Assembly: GCF_012224145.1 (NCBI RefSeq)
Contig: NZ_CP041030.1
Location: 1,426,001-1,490,000 of the forward strand
DNA: 64,000 bases
Direction of reading: 5' to 3'
Source of the DNA: Francisella sp. LA112445
Lineage (GTDB): Bacteria; Pseudomonadota; Gammaproteobacteria; Francisellales; Francisellaceae
Under the pieces are notes generated by a model, which ran no database searches, was not told where the DNA came from, and was given only the letters and a program-made list of their open reading frames with translations. Of the stretch, positions 1 through 8,445 are shown in pieces (position 1 is the stretch's first letter; each line of letters begins with the position of its first letter). Position numbers and translations under genes: made by a program.

Positions 1-1098
1 ATATTTTTTCTGCGAGAAAACAGCGCCTTGCCCAGGAGGTACAACTGTAGTTGGATTATATGCTAAACCATAGTCTTTGATTATAGAACTATTTATATCT
101 CTAACATTTACAACTGGCACATCATCTTTTAAGTAATTCACTGCAACAGAATTTACATACTTATACTCAGGTGGTAAGCTTTTTGTAACTCCAGCAGGGA
201 AACTATGTAACTTAACTATCATTTTCTCAGAACTATTAGTTTTTGATGTTTTCTTATGATTATCATCTTTTTTATCAGTTATTTTAGGTTTAATCTGCTT
301 AAGACCTATAGATGCCATATTACCGCCAACGTTTATATAAGCTTTAATTTTATTCTCACCGGCTGCTTTCTTATAAAGTTCCATACGCTTTTTAACAGAG
401 GTATTAGTAGCATCTTTATAAGGTATATTAATTACCTCATAACCATTTCTTTTTATTGCATCATTTAATTTTAAGATCGCTCTTGGAGTCATTCCATAAC
501 CATTATCATGAGAACCTCCTAAAGTTATACCTAAAACCTTATAGTCAAATATCCCTTTCTCAACTAAATTATGATATATATCTGGCCAAGTAAAGTCTGG
601 TCTATTTGCACCAAACTGTGAAGCTCCTGCAGAGAAAATAATTAGAGGTTTTAACTTTAATGTCTTTATAGCTGACAGCATTGCTATATCTAATGCTGGA
701 TAAGAGCCCGTTGCCTGCACAGCAACAGTATCACCTTCCTTTAAATTAAGCTGACTTAACCATTCAACAAAAAGTGCTGCCATATTAGGATTTACAGAAG
801 ATCTTTTTGCATACAAGTCACCAGAGTCTGTAGTAATCTCAGTCATTGATAGACCTATTAATCCAGTACAAGAAATATCTCCCATTCTTGGGCATAAATA
901 GCCTTTTGACATAAATAGCCTTTCAGTTTGCTCAAAAGCATAATCTGCCATTTTTGCTGCTTGTAACTTCTGAGTGTACCCTTTTGTTTCAACGACTAAA
1001 TTTCCTTCAACTATGTACAATGAAATAATCATAAATACCGTTAAAAACAAAATTATATAACGTGATAAAAATTTACGGTGCCAATACATCGTTTTCAT
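1..1098 (-). CDS. capA: CapA/PgsW-like poly-gamma-glutamate system protein (3' end beyond window)
   Basis: The reading frame stays open from an ATG at 1098 to the left edge, so the C-terminus is missing. The start follows the capC stop (TAG, one base, ATG) with an AGGA ribosome site 10 bases upstream. The protein begins with basic residues and one hydrophobic segment (about residues 14-30), as in a signal anchor. A long extracytoplasmic part follows with motifs such as QATGSYPA and SHDNGYGMTP. It is the third gene after capB and capC, the place of the gene annotated capA in Francisella. It resembles the poly-gamma-glutamate system protein family often called PgsW more than the metallophosphatase-type PgsA/CapA of Bacillus. 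That family link is from memory. A role in exporting or anchoring the polymer is inferred. Confidence 0.8.
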   Translation of the reverse strand, partial: MKTMYWHRKFLSRYIILFLTVFMIISLYIVEGNLVVETKGYTQKLQAAKMADYAFEQTERLFMSKGYLCPRMGDISCTGLIGLSMTEITTDSGDLYAKRSSVNPNMAALFVEWLSQLNLKEGDTVAVQATGSYPALDIAMLSAIKTLKLKPLIIFSAGASQFGANRPDFTWPDIYHNLVEKGIFDYKVLGITLGGSHDNGYGMTPRAILKLNDAIKRNGYEVINIPYKDATNTSVKKRMELYKKAAGENKIKAYINVGGNMASIGLKQIKPKITDKKDDNHKKTSKTNSSEKMIVKLHSFPAGVTKSLPPEYKYVNSVAVNYLKDDVPVVNVRDINSSIIKDYGLAYNPTTVVPPGQGAVFSQKKY

Positions 1099-1099
1099 A

Positions 1100-1564
1100 C
1101 TATATTCCTACTATTTGAGGTCCAATTAAAACTATTAATAATAAACGTATAACAATTGAAGCTATTAACAAAGAACCTATTGTTTCAATAAGTCCCTGCC
1201 TATCTATAGATAAAGTTATAAGTCCTGGAATAATATATCCTATTACCTGAAGGTTATTAGAGTAAAAACTTGTTGTTAAATACTGCGAAAACAAAGCATT
1301 ACATATAGTACCTAATATAAAAGATAAAAGTACTGTAATAGCAATCCTTCTTCTACCGTATATAATCATAAACTTTGACATCAATCTAACAATACCAAAG
1401 ATTACTATTGATATTAAAATAGTGACTATAACCCTATCAGGAGCCCCCATTTCTAAAGCAAAATATCCAGGTACTACCATACCACCTGTAGATAACCCTA
1501 AAAGTGATACAAAAACTAGTCCAACTATTAGACCAATTCCTATCGAGAGCGTTAATGGATCCAT
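1100..1564 (-). CDS. capC: CapC/PgsC-like integral membrane subunit of poly-gamma-glutamate synthase
   Basis: A 154-residue protein that is almost entirely hydrophobic, with about five membrane segments and the conserved-looking GGMVVPGYFAL stretch near residues 27-37 that is typical of PgsC/CapC. An AGGAG ribosome site lies six bases before the ATG. It is 26 bases downstream of capB and one base upstream of capA, so the three genes form one operon. PgsC partners the Mur-ligase-like PgsB in the membrane to polymerise glutamate through the gamma-carboxyl in Bacillus. In Francisella the locus is known for its effect on virulence, but the product is not well defined. The length is as expected for the family. 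Confidence 0.9.
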   Translation of the reverse strand: MDPLTLSIGIGLIVGLVFVSLLGLSTGGMVVPGYFALEMGAPDRVIVTILISIVIFGIVRLMSKFMIIYGRRRIAITVLLSFILGTICNALFSQYLTTSFYSNNLQVIGYIIPGLITLSIDRQGLIETIGSLLIASIVIRLLLIVLIGPQIVGI

Positions 1565-1590
1565 ATTTTCTCCTATGTATATTCTAAAAA

Positions 1591-2808
1591 CTATAAATCA
1601 TGCTTACTTTTATGACTTTGATCACAATAATCTACTAAATCCATACCTATATCTTTGATATTACCTACTCCAACTAGCATATACGATTCGGCCTTTTGTG
1701 TAGCATAAATCTTCTCAAGAATCTCTATAGGCTTCATATCCTCGCACACAATAACTTGCGTAGCTTTCACACCTAAAGACTTAGCATATTTTTTATAAAA
1801 AGATACAAATACATCTGTCCCTGTACCTATAAGAGTAACTAAATCAGGCTTCTCCCAGCCTAAAATAGCTTCTGCTATTTGTTTAGATCTATCTTCTCTA
1901 TCTGCTCTACAATTTACAACTAGAACTTTCTTTTCACAGTCTCTATATTTTTCATAAAGTTTATCCCAAAGCATCTTTGTAGATACGGGGTCATTTGCAG
2001 CAAATGCATTCGCAAAATTCATTTGTGAATCTTTAATATCAAAGTTATACTCAGTCATCGCTCCAGGATCTGGTGTTGCTTCCCACATACCTTTAAGTGC
2101 GACCTCTCTAGGAATACCAAGATCATCTGTAACTTTTAATGCTAAAGCAACGTTTATCTTAAACTCTGAATATACGAATTTATTAATTTCATCATCTGAT
2201 ATCTTTTCAGCATCATCAGCTGTTGCTGCTATCAATTGAGTATTTCTATCTTTACAAGCATAATCAAAGAAATCTAAATGAATGTCTTCGGCTGTAAAAT
2301 ATTTAGAGTTAACAGGAACTGTTCCAGCTAATGCTTTTGCAACATCTCTTTCAGTAGGCCCCATAACATCTAAATGATCAGGACGTGCATTTGTCAGTAC
2401 ACCATGTGTCGCTTTTATTAATTTGAGCTCACATAAAGCTTGTAACAAAGGTTGCAATGCCATACATTCAATTATAATAGCATCTGCCTTTGCCCTCTTT
2501 GCCTTGAACATAATCTTAACTTGCTCGGCAATATTGCTAAAACCTATTCTAAAAACTGGTGTCTCTGAGCCATCAACATCGATATACCTTGCCAAAGTTC
2601 CTGTAGTTTTTGCCACAGTAGTATATCCACCAGCTCTCACTCCAGCAGCAATAAGTCTAGCGACACTTGATTTACCCCTAGTCCCATTCACATGGATTCT
2701 AATAGGAATACTTTTAATACTAATATTATGAATTATATTCTCGATTATTAGATATAAACATAAAATTACAAAAACGCCTATAATCAACCAAAAATCCAAA
2801 TTAGTCAC
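1591..2808 (-). CDS. capB: CapB/PgsB-like ATP-dependent ligase of the poly-gamma-glutamate synthase type
   Basis: A Mur-ligase-fold protein of 405 residues. One N-terminal membrane helix (about 6-22) precedes a P-loop, GTRGKS at residues 42-47, for ATP binding. Further matches to PgsB/CapB include the TNARPDHLDVMG segment and the RADREDRSKQ segment. The family forms amide bonds between glutamate units from ATP. The start is a GTG at 2808. No in-frame ATG lies nearby, and the N-terminal helix would be lost with a later start. It is the first gene of the capBCA operon. No CapD-type gamma-glutamyl transpeptidase, which anchors the capsule in Bacillus anthracis, is present nearby. Confidence 0.92.
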   Translation of the reverse strand: MTNLDFWLIIGVFVILCLYLIIENIIHNISIKSIPIRIHVNGTRGKSSVARLIAAGVRAGGYTTVAKTTGTLARYIDVDGSETPVFRIGFSNIAEQVKIMFKAKRAKADAIIIECMALQPLLQALCELKLIKATHGVLTNARPDHLDVMGPTERDVAKALAGTVPVNSKYFTAEDIHLDFFDYACKDRNTQLIAATADDAEKISDDEINKFVYSEFKINVALALKVTDDLGIPREVALKGMWEATPDPGAMTEYNFDIKDSQMNFANAFAANDPVSTKMLWDKLYEKYRDCEKKVLVVNCRADREDRSKQIAEAILGWEKPDLVTLIGTGTDVFVSFYKKYAKSLGVKATQVIVCEDMKPIEILEKIYATQKAESYMLVGVGNIKDIGMDLVDYCDQSHKSKHDL

Positions 2809-2898
2809 CTATTTAGCTAAGATACCTACCAAGAGTATAGCATTTAATTTTTTTTATACAAAGCCTCCCAATTGACTCTGAATTCTAATATATTGACT

Positions 2899-4143
2899 TT
2901 ATCTCGTTTCAGGCATCAAATAAACTATAGGAATCATAACTATTGAAGCAACAATTAAAAGCCACGCAGGTGCTTGCAAACTTCCTGTTAAAACTACTAG
3001 TGATGTTGCAATAAAAGGTATCGTACCACCAAAAAAAGAATTACCAATATTATAGCTTAGAGCATTACCACTATAACGGTACTTTGTTTTGAATAATTCA
3101 GGCGCAAATGCTCCATAAGATCCCCAAACAGCCATTAATGGGACACTTAAAATTATCATTGAAATGATAAGACAAAATAGTCCTTGCCCCATTATCATAA
3201 AGCTTGGATATGATAAAAAGAGATATACAAGTATAGAAAATTTAATTAATGGTTTTCTCCCAAAGTGATCACTTACAAGTCCCCATAAAGGTGCTGAAAA
3301 TGAAAAAAGTAAACTAAAAATAGTCACAATAGCTAATGAATCGAATTCAGAATAATGCAACTCTGTAAAGTGTGATTGTAAATATGAAAGGATCAAATAA
3401 TAAATGATATTAGCATATGCTGACAATGAAATAGCTAAAAACAATGGTTTTGTCTGCTTTTTAAACATTTCTCTAACAGGTTTGCTACATATCTCACCCT
3501 GTTTTTCGAGCTCTTCAAAAGAATAACTTTCTGGAATTGATAATCTCATAAATAATGATATCAATGCTAAAATAAGGCCTATAGCATAACCAATTCTCCA
3601 CCCCCATAAATTTAGAGTTTCTTGGCTAAATATACCAAATATCAACATAGCAATAAGAGATGCTAAAAATACTCCAGTCCCTGATGACATGGTAGCAAAA
3701 CTTGCTACAAAGGCTCTTCGGTTAGGTTTAGCAGACTCAATCATAAAAACCATAACCCCACCATAAGACCCTCCAATAGAAAAACCTTGAAGCAGCCTCA
3801 TAATCACCAATACAAGTGGAGCTAAAACTCCTATACTACTATACGTTGGTAAACAGGTAATAACAAACATTGGAACTATCATCATAACTATTGACACAAC
3901 TAGAGCTTTCTTTCTGCCAAATCTGTCACCAAAGCTTCCCATCACAACACTTCCAACAGGTCCCATAAAAAATCCTGCAGCAAAAACTCCAAAAGTCATC
4001 AATATAGCAGTATATTTATTAATATCTGGGAAAAATATATGTGCAATAATAGGAGTTAAATATGCAAAAAGCATAAAATCATACCACTCTACGATAGTAC
4101 TAGCTGAAGCAAATATAATATGTTTTTTTGAAAGTTTATTCAT
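2899..4143 (-). CDS. MFS transporter of the metabolite:H+ symporter (MHS) type
   Basis: A 414-residue, 12-helix major facilitator. The EWYDF motif at residues 19-23 is characteristic of the MHS subfamily (ProP, ShiA, KgtP and relatives). The loop between helices 2 and 3 carries GDRFGRK at residues 72-78, the family's motif A. Members move small metabolites such as proline, betaine, shikimate, citrate or ketoglutarate with protons across the inner membrane. The substrate cannot be read from the sequence. It lies 90 bases upstream of capB on the same strand, so co-transcription with the cap genes is possible but not shown. A second MHS paralogue is at 52699-53964. Confidence 0.85.
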   Translation of the reverse strand: MNKLSKKHIIFASASTIVEWYDFMLFAYLTPIIAHIFFPDINKYTAILMTFGVFAAGFFMGPVGSVVMGSFGDRFGRKKALVVSIVMMIVPMFVITCLPTYSSIGVLAPLVLVIMRLLQGFSIGGSYGGVMVFMIESAKPNRRAFVASFATMSSGTGVFLASLIAMLIFGIFSQETLNLWGWRIGYAIGLILALISLFMRLSIPESYSFEELEKQGEICSKPVREMFKKQTKPLFLAISLSAYANIIYYLILSYLQSHFTELHYSEFDSLAIVTIFSLLFSFSAPLWGLVSDHFGRKPLIKFSILVYLFLSYPSFMIMGQGLFCLIISMIILSVPLMAVWGSYGAFAPELFKTKYRYSGNALSYNIGNSFFGGTIPFIATSLVVLTGSLQAPAWLLIVASIVMIPIVYLMPETR

Positions 4144-4238
4144 TGAAGAGAAAAATATAATAAGTATAGTAAAGAGTTTACTTTATACTTTGGTGATAAT
4201 GTTTGCAAGATAAATTTTTATCTGATTAAGATAATATG

Positions 4239-4322
4239 TGGTGCGGACGGGGAGACTCGAACTCCCACGGTTGCCCGCTGGAACCTAAATCCAGTGCGTC
4301 TACCAATTTCGCCACGTCCGCA
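4239..4322 (-). tRNA. tRNA-Leu (anticodon UAG)
   Basis: The complement folds as a class II tRNA: acceptor GCGGACG pairing with CGTCCGC, D-arm, anticodon stem CTGGA/TCCAG around TTTAGGT (anticodon TAG), a long variable arm, a T-arm with GTTCGAGTC, and an encoded CCA. It is the last of five tRNA genes transcribed leftward. Confidence 0.96.
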
Positions 4323-4328
4323 ATAACT

Positions 4329-4405
4329 GGGGTGATTGATGGGACTTGAACCCACGACAACCGGAATCACAATCCGGGGCTCTACCAACTGAGCTACAAC
4401 CACCA
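4329..4405 (-). tRNA. tRNA-His (anticodon GUG)
   Basis: Cloverleaf on the minus strand with anticodon loop TTGTGAT (GTG), T-loop GTTCAAGTC and an encoded CCA. The extra 5' G (position -1) pairs with C73, the identity element of tRNA-His, so the gene is 77 bases. It lies six bases upstream of tRNA-Leu in the cluster. Confidence 0.97.
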
Positions 4406-4426
4406 TTACAAATTGCTAATTGTAAT

Positions 4427-4502
4427 GGCACGTCCGGCAGGATTCGAACCTGCTACCCTCGGCTTAGAAGGCCGATGCTCTATCCAGATGAGCTACGGAC
4501 GC
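4427..4502 (-). tRNA. tRNA-Arg (anticodon UCU)
   Basis: Minus-strand cloverleaf with acceptor GCGTCCG, anticodon stem TCGGC/GCCGA around CTTCTAA (anticodon TCT), a T-arm with GTTCGAATC and CCA encoded. It would read AGA/AGG, codons used often in this AT-rich sequence. Confidence 0.97.
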
Positions 4503-4510
4503 ACAAATAA

Positions 4511-4587
<77 letters not shown>

Positions 4588-4602
4588 ACAATTTAAATTT
4601 AA

Positions 4603-4678
4603 TGGTGGCCTGAGGCGGAATCGAACCACCGACACGAGGATTTTCAATCCTCTGCTCTACCGACTGAGCTATCAGGCC
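4603..4678 (-). tRNA. tRNA-Phe (anticodon GAA)
   Basis: Minus-strand cloverleaf with acceptor GGCCTGA/TCAGGCC, anticodon loop TTGAAAA (GAA), T-loop GTTCGATTC and CCA encoded. It is the first gene of the five-tRNA cluster and sits directly behind the promoter at 4686-4717. Confidence 0.97.
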
Positions 4679-4685
4679 AATGACG

Positions 4686-4717
4686 TATATTATTACTTAC
4701 TCTTGTCGCTAAGTCAA
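4686..4717 (-). promoter_or_regulatory. promoter of the five-gene tRNA cluster
   Basis: On the minus strand a perfect-looking -35 box TTGACT (4712-4717) is followed 16 bases later by TAATAA/TAATAT around 4687-4695, just ahead of tRNA-Phe. It is the only sigma70-like site near the cluster, and gaps between the tRNAs are short, so one transcript is likely. Confidence 0.6.
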
Positions 4718-4724
4718 CATATTT

Positions 4725-5588
4725 TTACAAGATTTTTTCATCATAAAAAGTTTTTATCTTTTCACCATCTGCATAAGCATATAATGCCTGTGCAATAGAT
4801 GTGGATCCAGAACAAATATTGCCTTTTTTGTCTATTGCTATAAGACCAACATAATCACCTGACTCATCACTTTCTGCTATTGATTTATCTACAGCTTCAG
4901 ATAAAGACATGCCATCTTTAACTCTTGTAGCAATTTTAGCTCCTACAGCTTTATTTAAGATATGCTCGCCAATACCCGTACAAGATATACCCATCTCTTC
5001 ATTTGCAAAGTTACCAGCAACTGTAGGACTATCCCCTACACGACCAGGATATTCAAACCCAGCCCCACCAGTTGAAGTCACAGCACATATTTTTCCTTTA
5101 GAATCTAGCACTACAACCCCAATTGTTCCAGTATAGCCTTTTTTTAGTTCAAGATATTCTTGGTATCTTTTTTCTGTCATAGGATCATACTTAGGAAGCT
5201 TCATAACCTCATGCGCAAACGTAGTGGCTTGTTCTGCTGCTAATACACTGTGATGCTGTTGCATTAAACGATTAGCAACTTCTATTGGGTTTTTAATATT
5301 TTGAATATTAATTACACCAGCAAATTTCTTATTTTGACTATCTATAATAGAAGCAGACATTCTTATTTGACCATCCTGCTGTACCCTAGACCCCGTACCA
5401 GCATTAAAAATCTCATCATCTTCTAAAAGTTTAGCAGCAAATACTGCTACTTGATTAGCATCATCAACCTGCTTAAGAAACTCATAAGACTTTTCAATTA
5501 TTGGTAATAAGTGGTGATGATAATCTCCAAAAGAAGTATTTTTATCCTCTCTAGCACCGCAACCACCATGAATTATAATTTTTTGCAT
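4725..5588 (-). CDS. iaaA: isoaspartyl peptidase / L-asparaginase (plant-type Ntn hydrolase)
   Basis: A 287-residue member of the asparaginase type 2 family. These precursors cleave themselves to free a threonine nucleophile. Here GTIG places it at Thr155, followed by TSTGG and GRVGDSP, the usual substrate-binding blocks. The N-terminus has the standard HGGCGA motif. The enzyme releases aspartate from beta-aspartyl dipeptides and asparagine. It lies about 80 bases downstream of cyanophycinase on the same strand. In known cyanophycin degradation, cyanophycinase makes beta-Asp-Arg and this family splits it to Asp and Arg, so the pair probably works in sequence. Length is slightly short but the motifs are complete. 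Confidence 0.93.
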   Translation of the reverse strand: MQKIIIHGGCGAREDKNTSFGDYHHHLLPIIEKSYEFLKQVDDANQVAVFAAKLLEDDEIFNAGTGSRVQQDGQIRMSASIIDSQNKKFAGVINIQNIKNPIEVANRLMQQHHSVLAAEQATTFAHEVMKLPKYDPMTEKRYQEYLELKKGYTGTIGVVVLDSKGKICAVTSTGGAGFEYPGRVGDSPTVAGNFANEEMGISCTGIGEHILNKAVGAKIATRVKDGMSLSEAVDKSIAESDESGDYVGLIAIDKKGNICSGSTSIAQALYAYADGEKIKTFYDEKIL

Positions 5589-5670
5589 ATTTCACCCTAT
5601 TTGATGTTAATGATTATATTAATAAATATAGTCTGACTGACTTATAGGGATTATAAAAGAATTTTTATGA

Positions 5671-6489
5671 TTAGTATTCAACTAAACAGGTATTTAGATC
5701 AAATTTTTGTCCTTCTAATAGCATGTGCATACGAATATCCACTAAACTAATCGGTGCATTATTGCGAGCATTGTGTAGTGATGAATGTTTCAAGTGAGAG
5801 AAATCAATGATTGTCACCATACCTGAACCAACAACCTCAATGACATTATCAGAGTTTAATAATGCTGCAGTATCTTCATCAATACCAACCCCAACCATAT
5901 ATGGATTATATGAAAGTGCTGCAAGAAGCCTACCTAATCTATCTCTTTGTGAAAAGTGTTGATCAACTAAGAGCTTATTTGTCAAACCAAGACCTGGTGC
6001 TAAGTTAACCATATTGCATCTAGGCATTAGTCCAGCTTGACCTCCAGCAATCATAAACCCTGAAATAAATGCCGCACCTGCTGATGTGCCAGCAACATTG
6101 ACACCTTTTGCATTTAGCCTACGAATAAACTGGGCTATCGGAGTACCACCAAGAGTTGTAGAAAGAAGTAACTGATTACCCCCAGTCATAAATATACCTG
6201 TACACTGAGAAAGTAAATCTTGATACTCTTTATTAGTAGTTGCTTCAAGACGCGACTCAATCTTTAGGTTATAAACATCTTTTACACCCATCTTTGTGAA
6301 AATATCAACATATATATCACCTGTATCTGGTAACTTAGATGCTGTAGGTATAACGGCTATCTTGGCATTTTCCCCACCAGATAACTCTATAAATTTCTCT
6401 AAAACTGTAGGACTGGCAAATTTATCTTCTCCGCCACCAATAGGCATAATAAATCCACGATGATCCTTTTTAACTGGTTTAGAAGGCAT
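5671..6489 (-). CDS. cphB: cyanophycinase (peptidase family S51)
   Basis: A 272-residue protein with the cyanophycinase hallmarks: PIGGGEDK near residues 16-23, MTGGNQ at 101-106, the nucleophile elbow GTSAGAA with Ser136, DQHFSQRDR, and GVGIDEDTA. Cyanophycinase cuts the Asp-Arg storage polymer into beta-Asp-Arg dipeptides. No signal peptide is visible, so it should act in the cytoplasm. No cyanophycin synthetase is present in this window, so the substrate is an open question: imported host or environmental material, or another isopeptide polymer. The next gene downstream is the isoaspartyl peptidase that would complete the pathway. Confidence 0.93.
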   Translation of the reverse strand: MPSKPVKKDHRGFIMPIGGGEDKFASPTVLEKFIELSGGENAKIAVIPTASKLPDTGDIYVDIFTKMGVKDVYNLKIESRLEATTNKEYQDLLSQCTGIFMTGGNQLLLSTTLGGTPIAQFIRRLNAKGVNVAGTSAGAAFISGFMIAGGQAGLMPRCNMVNLAPGLGLTNKLLVDQHFSQRDRLGRLLAALSYNPYMVGVGIDEDTAALLNSDNVIEVVGSGMVTIIDFSHLKHSSLHNARNNAPISLVDIRMHMLLEGQKFDLNTCLVEY

Positions 6490-6686
6490 TTTAAAAATCT
6501 CCCTATAATATATAAAAAATTATGTAGCAAAATAACATTTTGATGAAATAATACTAATTAATGAATAATTTTTCTATAAAAAAGGTTTATTTTTTCAAAT
6601 CTTTAAGGTATTTAAATGTATTTACGCATTTATTATTTGATGATATGCTATCTAGCAAATAATATATTTCTGTATAAAATTATAAA

Positions 6687-7793
6687 ATGAAAACTCTAAA
6701 AGCCCTAACTATTGGTGGCGCGACACTAGATACTATTATCGAATATGAAGAGATGTTCACCATGAACATGCAAAAAAAAGATACCACTCAATCTTTTATG
6801 CTACTTGAAGAAGGAGCAAAAATAGAGGTTAAAGAGCATAACTCTTTTTCTGGTGGTGGTGCTACTAATGCTGCTGTTTCTTTCAAAAAGCAAGGTATTG
6901 ATGTTAGTTTTTTTGGAAAAATCGGTAAAGATATTACTGGCGAAAAAATAGCTCAAGAGCTGAAAGACTTTGGTATTGACATATCAAATATCAGATACTC
7001 TAATAACTACGGTACTGCTACTTCTTATGTAATCCCAACACTAAGTGGTGATAGAACAATATTTGCATACAGAGGTGCTAATAAAGATATCTTAAAAGAT
7101 GATCTACCATCTCAAGCGATTATCGATAGTGACTTTATATATATAACTTCTTTGAGCAAATCTTCAGCAGCTAGACTTCCTGAAATAGTCAAACTTGCAT
7201 CAGAAAATAATACTAAAGTAGCGATTAATCCTGGTTCAAGTCAACTAAGTGTCGGAGAAAGTTTTATAAAAGATTCAATGTTTGGTATTGATATATTAGT
7301 CTTAAACTATCAAGAAGCTCAAAAGCTAATGCTATCACTACTTTCTTCAGATGACCAAGAAATAACTGCATCGAAAGATAGATTAGAAACAACTCATGCC
7401 GAAGAAAGAAGAGACTTTCTGAATGCTACCTTTAGATTGAAAGACTTTTTTAAAATATGCTTGGATCTTGGGGTCAGACTAATTATGGTAACTGATGGAG
7501 CTAATGGTGTCTATGCAGCAACTAGAGATAAAATATACCATAGTGAGTCATTACGTATTAAAAACGTATTAAATACACTAGGTGCTGGAGATGCATTTAG
7601 TTCTACATTCTGCGCAAATATCTACAAAGGAAACAGTATTGAAGATTCTATAAAATTTGCTTTGATTAATGCAAGCCATGTAATCCAGTACTCTGATGCA
7701 AAATCTGGCTTACAAACATCTGAAAGCCTAGAAAAAATAAAATCAAAAATGAACTGTGGCTTAAATAAAAAAATTACAATTACTTCCTGGTAG
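6687..7793 (+). CDS. PfkB-family carbohydrate/nucleoside kinase
   Basis: A ribokinase/adenosine-kinase-like protein of 368 residues. The sugar-binding GGGATN motif is at residues 56-61 and the ATP/anion-hole signature NTLGAGDAF is near residue 300, including the catalytic Asp of GAGD. The segment around residues 225-250 is more charged than in most ribokinases, and the total length is above the usual 300-330. The substrate (ribose, adenosine, fructose phosphate or other) cannot be assigned. It overlaps the convergent HAD gene by 14 bases at the 3' end and is divergent from cyanophycinase. Confidence 0.85.
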   Translation: MKTLKALTIGGATLDTIIEYEEMFTMNMQKKDTTQSFMLLEEGAKIEVKEHNSFSGGGATNAAVSFKKQGIDVSFFGKIGKDITGEKIAQELKDFGIDISNIRYSNNYGTATSYVIPTLSGDRTIFAYRGANKDILKDDLPSQAIIDSDFIYITSLSKSSAARLPEIVKLASENNTKVAINPGSSQLSVGESFIKDSMFGIDILVLNYQEAQKLMLSLLSSDDQEITASKDRLETTHAEERRDFLNATFRLKDFFKICLDLGVRLIMVTDGANGVYAATRDKIYHSESLRIKNVLNTLGAGDAFSSTFCANIYKGNSIEDSIKFALINASHVIQYSDAKSGLQTSESLEKIKSKMNCGLNKKITITSW

Positions 7794-8445
7794 CGATATA
7801 TTCACCTTCAAAAAAAGACTCCACATCTTTGACATAATAGTCTATTTCTTGATTATCATAGAAATTAGCCTCTGATTTATGATCGTCTGCATGGATTAAT
7901 ACAGTTTCCATTCCTAGATGCTTTGCTGGAACTAGATTATGTGATGAATCCTCAAAGAAAATAGCATTAGTAAAGTCGATATCGAACTTATCCCTACCTA
8001 TTTCAAAATATTTTGTTTTTGGCTTAGAGATTAACCCTGTATCTTCAATAGTCAAAATTCCGTCAAAACTATCTTCTAAACCAAGCTGTTTTAGTACTCT
8101 ATCTGTATGAAAATTAGAAGCATTTGTGAAAATATAAGTACGATTATCTTTTCTTAGATCATTTATATACTTATTTAGCCTCTCATTTGGTTTAAAGTGA
8201 CTAATTTCAATATCATCTATAAAATCTAAAAACTCTTTTGGCTCAATATCATGATATCGCATCATACCAAGCATTGTTGAACCAAACTCATAGTATAGCT
8301 CATCACGGATTGCATCGGCTTTTTCAGTATCTGCGATATCTAGTTTAAGTTTAATATATTCACTCATTCTCGCCATTTGGCTATCAAATAGACCATTATT
8401 ATATGGATAGAGTGTATTATCTAAGTCGAATATGTAGGTTTTCAT
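7780..8445 (-). CDS. HAD-superfamily pyrimidine-5'-nucleotidase-type phosphatase
   Basis: A 221-residue haloacid dehalogenase-like hydrolase. The nucleophile motif is FDLDNTLYP (Asp7 and Asp9), motif II is IFTNAS, and motif IV FFEDSSHN binds magnesium. The NTLYP variant and helical cap match the pyrimidine-5'-nucleotidase (SDT1-like) subgroup. The reaction is probably dephosphorylation of a nucleoside monophosphate or small phosphosugar. Its ATG immediately follows the galE stop (TAAATG), so it is translationally linked to galE and rpe. Confidence 0.82.
   Translation of the reverse strand: MKTYIFDLDNTLYPYNNGLFDSQMARMSEYIKLKLDIADTEKADAIRDELYYEFGSTMLGMMRYHDIEPKEFLDFIDDIEISHFKPNERLNKYINDLRKDNRTYIFTNASNFHTDRVLKQLGLEDSFDGILTIEDTGLISKPKTKYFEIGRDKFDIDFTNAIFFEDSSHNLVPAKHLGMETVLIHADDHKSEANFYDNQEIDYYVKDVESFFEGEYIATRK

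Noticed and set aside
4217-4236. TTATCT/AGATAA hairpin after tRNA-Leu as a terminator
   Set aside because: The stem is short and AT-only in core pairs, and the following T run is broken; not convincing as an intrinsic terminator.
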